Below are positions 7,917 through 16,723 of a DNA stretch of 64,000 nucleotides, piece by piece; positions within the stretch are counted from its first letter, which is position 1, and every line of letters starts with the position of its first letter. The notes below the pieces were generated by a model. It was not told the DNA's origin, ran no database searches, and saw only the letters and a program-made list of their open reading frames with translations. Location of the stretch: positions 124,001 through 188,000 of the forward strand of contig CAZIFG010000001.1 in assembly GCA_964539135.1 (NCBI GenBank), read 5' to 3'. This DNA is from CAZIFG01 sp964539135 (GTDB lineage Bacteria > Margulisbacteria > Marinamargulisbacteria > GCA-2716485 > CAZIFG01). A program made the translations under genes and the position numbers.

Positions 7917-9538
7917 GCGTCTTTAATTTGAATCAATGAGGGGGCGTAGTCTTTTGGGGCTTCAAATCCCAGTAGATTGCAAATCGTAGCGGCAACATTT
8001 GCTAGGCCAGCATTTTCTATGGGGGCTAAGGTGTAATCCTCTTTGTATTGGCTGTCTATGATTGTAAAGGGGACAGGGTTGAGCGTGTGGGAGGTTTTAG
8101 GGGTTCGGATGCCATTTTTTTCTGTGAACATGATGTCGGCATTGCCATGATCTGCTAGTACGATGCTGATACCGCCCAATTTACTAACGGTTTCTACAAT
8201 TTTTTGAACACAAAGGTCTGTTATTTCTACACTTTTTTGGGTGGCTTCAAAGTTCCCTGTGTGGCCTACCATGTCCCCGTTTGGAAAATTGATGCGTCCA
8301 AATTGGTAGGTTTGGCTTTTTAATAATGCTATGGTTTTTTCTGTGATTTCTAAAGCTTTCATGTTTGGGGCTTGGTCAAAGGGAATTTTGTCTGACGGGA
8401 TTTCCAGATACATTTCTAACTCTTGATTAATATAGCCGGATTTATTGCCATTCCAAAAATAGGTGACATGGCCATATTTTTGGGTTTCTGAAATGGCAAA
8501 GGTTTTGAGTCCTGTTGCACATAGATATTCACTTACGGTGTTGTTAATTTCGGGGGGATTCACGAGAAAGTGTTTGGGTAGGTTTAAATCGCCATCGTAT
8601 TGCATCATGCCTGCATAGTGGACTTTTGGGCTTCTTTTTCTGTCGAAATACGGAAAGGTTTCAAGCTCGAAGGCCATGGATAATTCAATGGCTCTATCGC
8701 CTCTGAAATTGGTAAAAATGACGCTGTCTCCATCTTGAATGGTGCCAATAGGTCCTTCGGTGTTGGCAATGACAAAGGCGTCTAAATATTGGTCGGTACT
8801 GTTTGGATCTTCTGCATAGTAGGTTTTTACGGCTTCTTTTGCAGAACTGAAGTGGCGCGCTTCTCCTAGAACATGGGCCTTCCATCCTCGCTCGACAATG
8901 CTCCAATCGGCATTGTAGCGATCCATGGTGGTGACCATTCGGCCTCCGCCGGAGGCAATTTGAACGTCGCAGTCTTTTGCTTGAAGTTCTTTTAACACAG
9001 ATTCCAATTTATCAATATAGAGAAGGGCTGTTTTTTGGCCTACATCTCTTCCATCTAGAAGGGTATGAATTCGAATCTTCTTACAGCTTTCTTCTGTTGC
9101 TTTTTGGAGCATGCTGATGAGGTGGTCGATGTGGGCATGTACATTTCCATCAGATAATAATCCGATAAAATGCAGGGTGCTTTTTGAGTCTTTAACGTTT
9201 CGGATGAGGTGTTTCCATGTTTCTCCTTTATAGAGAGAGTGGGTTTCAATCGCTTGTTTCACGAGGGAGGCTCCTTGCTCAAAAACACGACCGGCACCCA
9301 GGGCATTGTGCCCAACTTCACTGTTTCCCATGTCATCATCTGACGGCATGCCTACTGCTGTTCCATGTGCTTTTAAGAGCCTATATAGGGGACTTTTTTG
9401 ACAGTGATCTAAAAAGGGGGTGTTGGCTTTGAAGACCGCATTGGCTTCATTTTCTTCGCCTATGCCAACGCCATCCATAATCATCAGTACAAGGGGTCCT
9501 GGGCGTTTTTGAAAGTTTTTTAATGGCTGTAATTGCAT
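7913..9538 (-). CDS. gpmI: 2,3-bisphosphoglycerate-independent phosphoglycerate mutase
   Basis: Interconverts 3- and 2-phosphoglycerate in glycolysis and gluconeogenesis using two Mn ions and a phosphoserine. Visible features are the metal-binding MDGVGIG (D22), the nucleophile S73 in DDDMGNSEVGHNALG, the GRDV segment, and the C-terminal metal site VLADHGNADIM. At 541 residues it is slightly longer than the usual 510 or so. The start at 9538 is preceded by GAGG at 6 nt spacing. It stands alone on the minus strand, converging with ispH. A solo end of the inverted-repeat element lies just upstream of it (9564-9577). Confidence 0.96.
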   Translation of the reverse strand: MQLQPLKNFQKRPGPLVLMIMDGVGIGEENEANAVFKANTPFLDHCQKSPLYRLLKAHGTAVGMPSDDDMGNSEVGHNALGAGRVFEQGASLVKQAIETHSLYKGETWKHLIRNVKDSKSTLHFIGLLSDGNVHAHIDHLISMLQKATEESCKKIRIHTLLDGRDVGQKTALLYIDKLESVLKELQAKDCDVQIASGGGRMVTTMDRYNADWSIVERGWKAHVLGEARHFSSAKEAVKTYYAEDPNSTDQYLDAFVIANTEGPIGTIQDGDSVIFTNFRGDRAIELSMAFELETFPYFDRKRSPKVHYAGMMQYDGDLNLPKHFLVNPPEINNTVSEYLCATGLKTFAISETQKYGHVTYFWNGNKSGYINQELEMYLEIPSDKIPFDQAPNMKALEITEKTIALLKSQTYQFGRINFPNGDMVGHTGNFEATQKSVEITDLCVQKIVETVSKLGGISIVLADHGNADIMFTEKNGIRTPKTSHTLNPVPFTIIDSQYKEDYTLAPIENAGLANVAATICNLLGFEAPKDYAPSLIQIKDA

Positions 9539-9563
9539 GGCGGCCTCTTTTTATTTTTAGGAA

Positions 9564-9577
9564 TTCGTAACAGTCCC
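9564..9577 (-). repeat. Solo end of the inverted-repeat element
   Basis: TTCGTAACAGTCCC matches the right end of the elements at 3844-3982 and 4982-5118 (TTCGCAACAGTCCC) with one mismatch. No matching left end is seen nearby. It lies 26 bp upstream of the gpmI start, in the promoter-leader region of that minus-strand gene. Confidence 0.45.
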
Positions 9578-9655
9578 TTTTTTATTTTTTAAAGTATATC
9601 TTTTTCTTGTTTTTTCGGAAAGATTTTTTTGTTTTTATGGTATCAATCCACTGTC

Positions 9656-9684
9656 TTTTCAAATGAGTCTAACTCCAGTATAAT
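9656..9684 (+). promoter_or_regulatory. Promoter of korAB
   Basis: TATAAT at 9679-9684 is a perfect -10 box, with TTTTCA 17 nt upstream as a weak -35 element. Transcription from about 9691 would give a leader of roughly 70 nt ending in the GAGG ribosome-binding site (9753-9756) of korA. Confidence 0.55.
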
Positions 9685-9762
9685 AGGCACCCATTTGTCT
9701 TTTTTGAGATATTTGGATTCTTGATAGCTTAAGAAAATATATCTAATGAGATGAGGAATACT

Positions 9763-11565
9763 ATGGCAAAAAGAGAAGCAATGAGATTTGAAATAATTAT
9801 GGATGCGGGTAATGGGGCTCAAAAAGCTGGCGACATCCTCATTACAACACTCGCTAAATCAGGGCGATATGTTTTTATTGAACCTATTATTCCTGCTGAG
9901 ATTAGCCCTCCTAAACGTACCCCTCATTCAATGTCAGGGGCTATTATTCGTGTAGCGCCTTTTGATCTTACCAATATTGGCAGCACTTCTGAGTTTATGA
10001 TTGTGGAACATGAAATTCTTTTAGAGCGACGTTTAACAGATAAAGATTATCAAGTGGGTGGTTTGGTTCTGTTGGATATGCAAGAATCCTCACGTTTTCC
10101 TGATGCCTTTACCGCAGCTATTCAAAAGGCGGAATCGTGTGGTCTTCGTGTGATTCCCTTCCATATTGATGATGAGTCTTTAGAGATTATGAAATCTTTA
10201 AATGGAAATGGTAAAAATATGTACTATTTAGGGATGTTGACAGCGGCTTTTGCTTTGGATGTTGCGGACATGGAAGCGTCTATTCGTCAGACCTTTAAAA
10301 AACTTTCAGAAGAGAAACTTAGCAAAAACTTATCTATCTTTAAAAACGGTCTTAAAAACGCAGAGGCGATTTTACCTGAGACGTATGAAATTGCGGCGAA
10401 TCCACCTGAAGGCGAGCAGCTTTTGTTGGATGGTAATACGGCTATTTCTTTGGGGATTATTGATGCGGGCATTCGCTTCTTTGGGGGATATCCTATTACG
10501 CCAGCCTCTTCTATTATGCATACTTTGGCTAAAGTTTTTCCTTCGTATGGTGGGGTTCTACATCAAGCGGAAGATGAAATTGCAGCGATTGGGTCTATGG
10601 TTGGGGCTTATTATGCGGGCGTTCCTGCCGTTACGGCAACGTCTGGACCTGGATTATCTTTGAAACAAGAGTTTATTGGATTTGGGGGAGTAGCTGAAAT
10701 CCCAGGTATTATTATTGATGTTATGAGAGGCGGTCCTTCTACAGGATTACCGACGCGAACAGAGCAAACGGATTTATTTGCAGCTGCCTTTGGCACACAT
10801 GGGGATTCTGGTAAAGTGGTGATTAGTGTTTCTAGCGTAGAAGATTGTTTCTATGCGCCTCATGTTGCGAGATATATTACAGAGAAGTTAAAAGCACCTG
10901 TTATTATTTTGAGTGATTATTTAACGTCTGTGAGTTATAAAATTTTACCTAAATTAAAGGTTGTTGAAATGAAGGATAGTGCGGATATTTCCGATGAAAT
11001 ATTGGCGCGATTTGGATTGACTCGACTGCCTGAAACCATTCAAATGGTGAAAGATAATCAATCTATTCCTGGAGAACCGGATAAAATGAGACGTCTTACA
11101 GGTCTTAATACGGATGCTTCTGGTGGCGTTGGGTATAGCTCAGAAAGCAATCAACGTTCTCACCAAATTCGAAATGAAAAAGTTCACCACGTTAAACGTG
11201 CGCTTCAAGTTCCTGAAATTTTAGGGGATCAAGAAGGCGATTTGTTGGTTATTTCATGGGGTAGCTCTCGTGGCGCCCTTCAAGAGGCCATTGAGAAGGT
11301 GCGTTCAGAAGGATTGAAAGTTTCAGGTTTGAACTTGAAAGTTGTCTATCCTTTGCCGATGATGTTAACTGATATTTTTTCAAAATTTAAAAAAGTGATT
11401 ACGGTTGAAGTGGCTTATGGTGATGAACTTAAGTATACTCAACTGGCGACTTTGCTTCGGTCTGAAACGTTGGTGGATATTAAATGTGGCATTTCCAATG
11501 CAACAGGTCGGCCTTTAAAACCCGAAGATATTATGGCAAAAATTAGACAAGTCGTCGCTGCTTAA
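9763..11565 (+). CDS. korA: 2-oxoglutarate:ferredoxin oxidoreductase, alpha subunit (gamma-alpha fusion)
   Basis: Converts 2-oxoglutarate and CoA to succinyl-CoA with reduction of ferredoxin, together with KorB. The 600-residue chain has an N-terminal gamma-type domain (FEIIMDAGNGAQKAGDIL onward, to about residue 190). An alpha domain follows with GGYPITPASSIMHTLA, the central TATSGPGLSLKQE and MRGGPSTGLPTRTEQTDL, which are diagnostic for this family. The start at 9763 is chosen because GAGG (9753-9756) sits 6 nt upstream, whereas ATG 9751 has no such site. It ends 21 bp before korB. An oxygen-tolerant ferredoxin-linked enzyme here replaces the NAD-linked 2-oxoglutarate dehydrogenase, which is not seen in the window. 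Confidence 0.93.
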   Translation: MAKREAMRFEIIMDAGNGAQKAGDILITTLAKSGRYVFIEPIIPAEISPPKRTPHSMSGAIIRVAPFDLTNIGSTSEFMIVEHEILLERRLTDKDYQVGGLVLLDMQESSRFPDAFTAAIQKAESCGLRVIPFHIDDESLEIMKSLNGNGKNMYYLGMLTAAFALDVADMEASIRQTFKKLSEEKLSKNLSIFKNGLKNAEAILPETYEIAANPPEGEQLLLDGNTAISLGIIDAGIRFFGGYPITPASSIMHTLAKVFPSYGGVLHQAEDEIAAIGSMVGAYYAGVPAVTATSGPGLSLKQEFIGFGGVAEIPGIIIDVMRGGPSTGLPTRTEQTDLFAAAFGTHGDSGKVVISVSSVEDCFYAPHVARYITEKLKAPVIILSDYLTSVSYKILPKLKVVEMKDSADISDEILARFGLTRLPETIQMVKDNQSIPGEPDKMRRLTGLNTDASGGVGYSSESNQRSHQIRNEKVHHVKRALQVPEILGDQEGDLLVISWGSSRGALQEAIEKVRSEGLKVSGLNLKVVYPLPMMLTDIFSKFKKVITVEVAYGDELKYTQLATLLRSETLVDIKCGISNATGRPLKPEDIMAKIRQVVAA

Positions 11566-11586
11566 GGCTTAAGAAGGAGAGATAAT

Positions 11587-12492
11587 ATGTCAGTAGCACA
11601 ACAAGAAGCAAAAATAACAATGAAAGACCTCAAAGCTGCCGATCCTCGGTGGTGTACAGGGTGCGGCGACTATACCATTTTAGTTGGCGTTCGAAAATTT
11701 ATGGTTCAAAACCAATTGCAACCTAAAGATACAGTTAATATTTCAGGGATTGGATGTTCTGGGCGTATGCCTCATTACATGAATACATACGGGCTTCATG
11801 GGATTCATGGCCGTTCGGTTCCTTTGGCTACAGGGGTTGTTTTGGCACGACCTGATCTTAAAGTTTTTGTTCATTCTGGAGATGGAGATTCTTTGAGTAT
11901 CGGTGGGAATCATTTGTTGCATGGAATTTCCAAAAACTTTAATTGTGTTTATATCATGTTTGATAACCAAATTTATGGACTAACCAAGCAACAAACGTCT
12001 CCAACTAGCCGTCAGGGATTGATTACACAATCTCAGCCACAAGGATCTATGATGGCACCCCTTAATCCTATTCGGTTTGCCTTGGGATTGGGTGCGTCTT
12101 TTGTTGCCAGTACGGCAGAGTGGATGGGACAACATTTTGTCGATACTATTGAACAAGCGTATTTGCATAATGGATTTTCTTTTGTGCATGTGGCGCAGCG
12201 ATGTCCTAAATTTAATCCTGCAGCTTGGGATTTTCATAATTCAGCTTGGGTTAACTTTATTGAGCATGAAACGGGCGTAGGTGCAGATACTAAATCGGCA
12301 CCTGATGCTAAGGTGATTTCTCATGATCCTACAGATTTACAAGGTGCTTTTGCCCATTCCAATACGGTTCCCAATACGTTTGGATTGTTTTACCGAGAAG
12401 CAAAACCTACGTATAATGATAAAATACGGGATCATGTGGATCATTCTCCGAAAAAAGATCCCTCTAAATTATTGGATTCTTTTATTATTTAA
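11587..12492 (+). CDS. korB: 2-oxoglutarate:ferredoxin oxidoreductase, beta subunit
   Basis: Thiamine-diphosphate-binding partner of KorA. The family pattern DPRWCTGCGDYTIL is followed by GIGCSGRMPHYMNTYGLHGI-H-GR and the TPP/Mg motif GDGD-SLSIGGNH-------NFNCVYIMFDNQIYGLTKQQTSP (near residues 97-140). The length of 301 residues is normal for the two-subunit form, and no separate delta ferredoxin subunit is present. A good ribosome-binding site (GAAGGAGAG) precedes the start. A terminator-like hairpin follows immediately after the stop. Confidence 0.95.
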   Translation: MSVAQQEAKITMKDLKAADPRWCTGCGDYTILVGVRKFMVQNQLQPKDTVNISGIGCSGRMPHYMNTYGLHGIHGRSVPLATGVVLARPDLKVFVHSGDGDSLSIGGNHLLHGISKNFNCVYIMFDNQIYGLTKQQTSPTSRQGLITQSQPQGSMMAPLNPIRFALGLGASFVASTAEWMGQHFVDTIEQAYLHNGFSFVHVAQRCPKFNPAAWDFHNSAWVNFIEHETGVGADTKSAPDAKVISHDPTDLQGAFAHSNTVPNTFGLFYREAKPTYNDKIRDHVDHSPKKDPSKLLDSFII

Positions 12493-12520
12493 CCTGCCTT
12501 ATAAATCAGGCGGGGTTTTA
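12493..12520 (+). terminator. Weak hairpin after korB
   Basis: CCTGCCT (12493-12499) pairs with AGGCGGG (12508-12514) over 7 bp including one G-U pair, with an 8-nt loop, followed by GTTTTA. The U-run is short, so this may be a partial terminator or attenuator between korB and the rhodanese gene rather than a full stop. Confidence 0.4.
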
Positions 12521-12531
12521 AGGGGTGTGCG

Positions 12532-12864
12532 ATGGGTGAACATGAAATCAAAGAAGTCTCTTGTTCCGAACTTAAAAAGATGATTGATTCCAATGTGGAT
12601 TTTACCCTTTTAGATGTTCGAAACCCGGAGGAGTTCGAAGTTTGTAACATTAAAAAATCTATCTTAGTGCCGTTTTCTGAAATTGAAGAGCATTTAGATG
12701 ATTTTAACAAAGATGAAGAGTATGTGGTCCATTGTAAGTTAGGGGGGAAAAGTACAGAAGCGGTACAGATGATGTTGGATAAGGGCTTTCACAATGTGAA
12801 ACTTTTATCCGGTGGACTTTTAAAATGGTCTGCAGAAATTGAACCTGATATGAAAACATTTTAA
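12532..12864 (+). CDS. Rhodanese-like sulfurtransferase domain protein
   Basis: A single-domain rhodanese of 110 residues. The pattern FTLLDVRNPEEFEVCNIKKS is followed by the active-site loop VVHCKLGGKST (Cys near residue 65) and by GF.NVKLLSGGLLKW, as in small cytoplasmic rhodaneses and the C-terminal domain of MoeB-like proteins. It could carry a persulfide for Fe-S or cofactor synthesis. It sits 39 bp after korB and 16 bp before mdh, so it is probably co-transcribed with them. The donor and acceptor are not known. The start is supported by AAGGGG upstream. Confidence 0.9.
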   Translation: MGEHEIKEVSCSELKKMIDSNVDFTLLDVRNPEEFEVCNIKKSILVPFSEIEEHLDDFNKDEEYVVHCKLGGKSTEAVQMMLDKGFHNVKLLSGGLLKWSAEIEPDMKTF

Positions 12865-12880
12865 TCTTAAGGAGTAGAAT

Positions 12881-13804
12881 ATGGCAAAACCAAAAGTAAC
12901 CGTTGTTGGGGCAGGACATGTAGGAGCTACAGCCGCTCAACGCATTGTTGAAAAACAATTGGCGGATGTTGTTCTTATTGATATTGTTGAAGGACTTCCT
13001 CAAGGTAAAGCGTTAGATATGATGCAATCTGCAGCGACAGAAGGCTTTGATACTCATATTGTGGGTACCAATGATTATGTGGACACGGCAAATTCGGATG
13101 TGGTTGTGATTACGGCAGGTGTTGCGCGTAAACCTGGTATGTCTCGTGATGACCTTTTGAATATTAATGCCTCTATTGTTAAAGGGGTTACAGAGCAACT
13201 TATTAAATATTCGCCGAATGCCATTATTGTTGTGGTGTCTAATCCCTTAGATGTTATGACTCAATTGGCTTGGAAAGTGTCTGGGTTTGACTCTAAGCGT
13301 GTGATTGGAATGGCGGGAGTTTTAGATTCTTCTCGTTATGCTTGCTTTATTGCTGAAGCCTTGAATTGTTCCATTAAAGATGTTCGGGCTATGGTGTTGG
13401 GTGGACATGGGGATACAATGGTACCTGTTCCTCAATATACAACGGTTAATGGTATTTCGATTACAGAATTGTTGCCTGCAGATATCATTGATGCTATTAA
13501 TACCCGAACTCGAAATGGTGGGGCGGAAATTGTGGCGCATTTAAAAACAGGTAGCGCCTATTATGCACCTTCGGCTTCTGCGGTTGCGATGGTCGAAGCC
13601 ATTTTATTGGATTCAGGTCGTATTTTACCCTGTTGCTGCCTTTTAAAAGGGGAGTATGGCGTGAACGATTTGTATTGTGGGGTTCCTGTTGAGTTAGGTA
13701 AAGAGGGTGTGCGCCGTGTGATAGAACTTCCGCTTAATTCGGTCGAACTTTCTGCCCTTCAAAATTCCGTTTCTGCTGTTAAAGAGCTTGCTGCGAAACT
13801 GTAG
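12881..13804 (+). CDS. mdh: Malate dehydrogenase (NAD, LDH-like type)
   Basis: Oxidises malate to oxaloacetate in the TCA cycle. The Rossmann motif VVGAGHVGATAA, the NAD-selecting acid in LIDIVEG, the substrate-loop arginines GVARKPGMSRDDLL, VVSNPLDVMT, and the active-site VLGGHGDTMVPVP are all visible. The arginine in RKPGM and the absence of lactate-type residues favour malate over lactate. The length of 307 residues is typical. AAGGAG precedes the ATG. Neighbours korAB, fumC and sdhCAB supply adjacent steps of the cycle. Confidence 0.96.
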   Translation: MAKPKVTVVGAGHVGATAAQRIVEKQLADVVLIDIVEGLPQGKALDMMQSAATEGFDTHIVGTNDYVDTANSDVVVITAGVARKPGMSRDDLLNINASIVKGVTEQLIKYSPNAIIVVVSNPLDVMTQLAWKVSGFDSKRVIGMAGVLDSSRYACFIAEALNCSIKDVRAMVLGGHGDTMVPVPQYTTVNGISITELLPADIIDAINTRTRNGGAEIVAHLKTGSAYYAPSASAVAMVEAILLDSGRILPCCCLLKGEYGVNDLYCGVPVELGKEGVRRVIELPLNSVELSALQNSVSAVKELAAKL

Positions 13805-13834
13805 ATTTTTTTACGTTTGTTTTTAGGTCTTTTC

Positions 13835-13860
13835 CTTGTATACTCAAAAGAGTTTACAAG
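13835..13860 (+). promoter_or_regulatory. Inverted repeat containing a -10 box
   Basis: CTTGTATACTC (13835-13845) and GAGTTTACAAG (13850-13860) form an 11-bp inverted repeat with one mismatch and a 4-nt gap. The left arm contains TATACT, a good -10 box, and the right arm runs directly into the AAGGAGG ribosome-binding site of the next gene. It could be an operator over the promoter or an RNA hairpin affecting translation. Confidence 0.4.
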
Positions 13861-13872
13861 GAGGCCTTTTTT

Positions 13873-14220
13873 ATGACGGTGATCGATTTTTTGATTGGTG
13901 CTGTTTTTTTTCTTGTGTTGTGCTTTGGGGCTTACTGTGTGATTTCTGCCCGTAAGTTGGTGGGGCTTCGTGCCCTTGCCTATTTGAACATGTTTTTTGG
14001 ACTTGTTTTTGTTTTGATGATGTTGGGGCAAGATGTTTTTAAATCCGAGATTTTGTCGTCTTATTTAACGCTTTTTTTAGGGTTTGGGGGATGTATTGTG
14101 GCGCTGATGCTGTTTTATGCTTTTTTTCGGCCTTTATATCGACTTGCCCTTTTATGGATGTTTTTAGGATATTTATTGCCTCTTTTAGGACTTGTTTTTT
14201 TAGTACACCACTTTTTTTAA
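13873..14220 (+). CDS. Small integral membrane protein, unknown function
   Basis: I do not recognise this 115-residue protein. Nearly the whole chain is hydrophobic, with four predicted helices (about residues 3-26, 33-50, 60-82 and 88-113). There is a basic segment after helix 1 (SARKLVGLR), and charged residues are few. Size and topology recall small subunits of NADH dehydrogenase or Mrp antiporters, but no family motif is visible. A strong AAGGAGG lies before its ATG. It overlaps the 3' end of the GT9-like gene on the opposite strand by 21 bp. Confidence 0.75.
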   Translation: MTVIDFLIGAVFFLVLCFGAYCVISARKLVGLRALAYLNMFFGLVFVLMMLGQDVFKSEILSSYLTLFLGFGGCIVALMLFYAFFRPLYRLALLWMFLGYLLPLLGLVFLVHHFF

Positions 14221-15177
14221 GTGGGGCTTTGGGGTTATGGGGATGAATCGTTCCTCTATAAATGATTTTTCTGTTTTGTTTCGCGCTACAATTTCAATCT
14301 CAAGATTGTACAAACTGGCAATGTGACATAGAAACGTATCATAACTGATGAGTTTTTTGATCTTGGGGTGACTTAACAGCACGACGGTGTCTTCTAACGA
14401 TAGCTGTCCTCTTAAATCCATCGTAATAAATTCGGGACATTCAGGTCTTTCTTTGTTGTCTTTTTGACTTCCAATATAGAGTAAGGCTGTATTTTTTTTG
14501 CTTTCTTTTTTTCCTAGGGTATGGAGTAGTGTTAATCTTTTGTAGGCTTGGTAAAAATGAGAGGCGACATAATCGTTGTATAGAGCGCTGTTTTTGTCAG
14601 TGGGAAGAGGGATGGGTAATGAATGTGCTTGAAAGTTTGGGGCTTCTTGCGTTTGGAGTAATTTCGGTTGGGGATTTATTTTTACTTCTGTTTGTGTGTT
14701 GATGTAGTGACAAATTTGGAGATAGATGAGTTCTGAAATGGAGGCTTTTCCAGGTAAGGTTCTAAAATTGAGTCCTAATGAATGGTAGCTTCCCTTTAAG
14801 GTTTGAGAGAGATGGTGTGCCATTTCATCCTTTGCCAGGACGATTTCTCCTGTTAATTCTGGTAATTCTTCTATTAAGGCAATTGGAATACCAGAGGCTT
14901 TGAAGAAAAAGTCCAGTGCGCTGGGTCCAATGATCTGGCAGTCGATGCCTTGAGATTGGAGTAATTTGAGAGGAGACCAAAAATAGAGTTGGTCTCCCAA
15001 GTGCATGAACTGAGGTTTAAAGCAGGCGACTACAATTTTTTTGTTGAACCGATGGCTCCCTTTTTTACACCATTTAAGTCCAGGCTCCTGATGATAGCCC
15101 TCTTTGTAGTGGGCTATTTTGGAGCCTATGAGTTGATAGACTTTGTTGATGTAGTAGGCAATCACCTTATCTGCCAA
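14200..15177 (-). CDS. GT9-like glycosyltransferase (heptosyltransferase fold)
   Basis: A 325-residue protein with features of the ADP-heptose:LPS heptosyltransferase family. The N-terminal segment FMHLGDQLYFWSPLKLLQSQ resembles the GD-ll--P-l start of that fold. The C-terminal LRGQLSLEDTVVLLSHPKI followed by LISYDTFLCHIASLYN resembles the donor-site G..SL.e...li..a.l.i..DTg..HlA. The usual DTGPMH is DTFLCH here. The start codon is TTG at 15177, overlapping the fumC end by 11 nt; an internal GTG at 15165 is possible. LPS core assembly is the likely role, in line with gmhA a few kilobases away. Confidence 0.65.
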   Translation of the reverse strand: MADKVIAYYINKVYQLIGSKIAHYKEGYHQEPGLKWCKKGSHRFNKKIVVACFKPQFMHLGDQLYFWSPLKLLQSQGIDCQIIGPSALDFFFKASGIPIALIEELPELTGEIVLAKDEMAHHLSQTLKGSYHSLGLNFRTLPGKASISELIYLQICHYINTQTEVKINPQPKLLQTQEAPNFQAHSLPIPLPTDKNSALYNDYVASHFYQAYKRLTLLHTLGKKESKKNTALLYIGSQKDNKERPECPEFITMDLRGQLSLEDTVVLLSHPKIKKLISYDTFLCHIASLYNLEIEIVARNKTEKSFIEERFIPITPKPHLKKVVY

Positions 15178-16546
15178 TCATTTGTTCTGGTTTTACGGTT
15201 GCGTCAAACGCTTCTTCATTCAGTAAGTTGAGTGCCAGTGTGGCTTCTTTTAAGGTTAGATTTTCTTTATGGGCTTTTTTGGCAATGGCGGCTGCATTAT
15301 CGTATCCTATTTTTGTATTTAACGCGGTGACCAACATCAGGGAATTATTTAAATTCTTTTTGATATTGACATAATTGGGTTCAATGCCTACAGCGCAGTG
15401 GTCATTGAAACTATTTGTACCATCGGCCAACAACCGAATTGATTGCAAGAGGTTGTAAATGATGATGGGGTTGTAAACATTGAGTTGGAAGTTACCTGAT
15501 GCTGCTGCAAATCCTATAGCGGCATCACAGCCCATGACGTGTACGGCGATCATGGTGAGTGCTTCACACTGTGTGGGGTTCACTTTTCCAGGCATGATAC
15601 TGGATCCTGGCTCATTTTCTGGAATGAGGAGTTCTCCAAGTCCACATCTGGGTCCAGAGGCTGACCAGCGAATATCGTTTGCAATTTTAAATAAGGATCC
15701 TGCAATGGTTCTGAGGACACCGCTCATTTCTGATAGGGCGTCATGAGCTGATAGGGCTTCAAATTTATTGGGGGCAGAAACAAAAGGCAGGTGTGTTTCT
15801 TTGGCAATGATAGCTGCTACTTTTTCGCTATATCCTTTGGGTGTGTTTAGGCCTGTGCCCACAGCCGTTCCGCCTAAGGCCAATTCATACAGATGTGGCA
15901 GTGCATTTTCAATTCGTTTCAAACTGTTTTCTAATTGCTGTACGTAACCTGAAAATTCTTGGCCTACTGTTAAGGGCGTTGCATCCATTAAATGGGTTCT
16001 GCCAATTTTGACAATGCCATCAAATTCTGTCGCTTTTGATGCAAAAGTTGCTTTGAGCCGTTTTAATGCAGGGATGAGGCGTCGGTTGATTTCTACAGCG
16101 GCTGAAATGTGCATGGCGGTAGGAAAGGTATCATTAGATGATTGGGATTTGTTTACATCATCGTTGGGATGTATGGGGGTTTTGCTTCCAATAACACCGC
16201 CTGCAATTTCAATGGCTCTGTTGGAGATGACTTCGTTGCAGTTCATGTTGGTTTGCGTGCCGGAACCGGTTTGCCATACTGTAAGCGGGAAGTGATCATC
16301 GAGTGTGCCTTGAATGACTTCGTTTGCAGCTTTGACAATAAGGTTTACCTTTTCTTGAGATAAAACGCCGCATTCTAGATTGGCAAGGGCGCATGCTTTT
16401 TTCATGACGCCAAAGGCTTCTATGAATTCTCTTGGAAAGGTTTCTCTGCCAATATCAAAATTTTGTAAGGATCGCGCGGATTGAGCGCCGTAATATTTGT
16501 CGCTTGGAACTTCGATTTCACCCATTGTATCTTTTTCAATTCTCAT
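15167..16546 (-). CDS. fumC: Class II fumarate hydratase
   Basis: Hydrates fumarate to malate. The oxygen-stable class II enzyme is seen from RIEKDTMGEIEVPSDKYYGA at the N-terminus, the TGSGTQTNMN substrate site, TPIHPNDDVNKSQSSNDTFP, and the signature loop GSSIMPGKVNPTQ. ATG 16546 is chosen: it gives 459 residues, matches family N-termini, and has GGA 7 nt upstream; the frame extends to 16585 but without support. The gene is divergent from sdhCAB and its 3' end overlaps the GT9-like gene. Confidence 0.96.
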   Translation of the reverse strand: MRIEKDTMGEIEVPSDKYYGAQSARSLQNFDIGRETFPREFIEAFGVMKKACALANLECGVLSQEKVNLIVKAANEVIQGTLDDHFPLTVWQTGSGTQTNMNCNEVISNRAIEIAGGVIGSKTPIHPNDDVNKSQSSNDTFPTAMHISAAVEINRRLIPALKRLKATFASKATEFDGIVKIGRTHLMDATPLTVGQEFSGYVQQLENSLKRIENALPHLYELALGGTAVGTGLNTPKGYSEKVAAIIAKETHLPFVSAPNKFEALSAHDALSEMSGVLRTIAGSLFKIANDIRWSASGPRCGLGELLIPENEPGSSIMPGKVNPTQCEALTMIAVHVMGCDAAIGFAAASGNFQLNVYNPIIIYNLLQSIRLLADGTNSFNDHCAVGIEPNYVNIKKNLNNSLMLVTALNTKIGYDNAAAIAKKAHKENLTLKEATLALNLLNEEAFDATVKPEQMIGR

Positions 16547-16574
16547 GATCATATCCTTTTTTGACTTAAATTCT

Positions 16575-16592
16575 GCTTTTCGCAACAGTCTC
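16575..16592 (-). repeat. Solo end of the inverted-repeat element upstream of fumC
   Basis: GCTTTTCGCAACAGTCTC matches the right end of the elements at 3844-3982 and 4982-5118. As at gpmI, it lies just upstream of a minus-strand gene, here 28 bp before the fumC start, and no partner end is visible. Confidence 0.4.
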
Positions 16593-16603
16593 TTTATATA
16601 AGG

Positions 16604-16628
16604 GTAGCCAATGCCTAAACCTGGCTAC
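16604..16628. promoter_or_regulatory. Inverted repeat between fumC and sdhC
   Basis: GTAGCCA (16604-16610) and TGGCTAC (16622-16628) are perfect inverted repeats separated by 11 bp, in the divergent fumC/sdhC control region. It may be an operator for both TCA-cycle units or a hairpin; there is no U-run on either side. Confidence 0.35.
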
Positions 16629-16654
16629 TTGCCCCCCTATTGTATCCTGAGATG

Positions 16655-16683
16655 TTGCTTGCTGCAATTAAGAAGGGTATAAT
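16655..16683 (+). promoter_or_regulatory. Promoter of sdhCAB
   Basis: TTGCTT (16655-16660), a 17-nt spacer and TATAAT (16678-16683) form a near-consensus housekeeping promoter about 40 bp upstream of the sdhC ATG. Confidence 0.65.
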
Positions 16684-16723
16684 GCCAGCCGTATTAATAA
16701 TTTGATGATAAAGAGGGCTTTTA

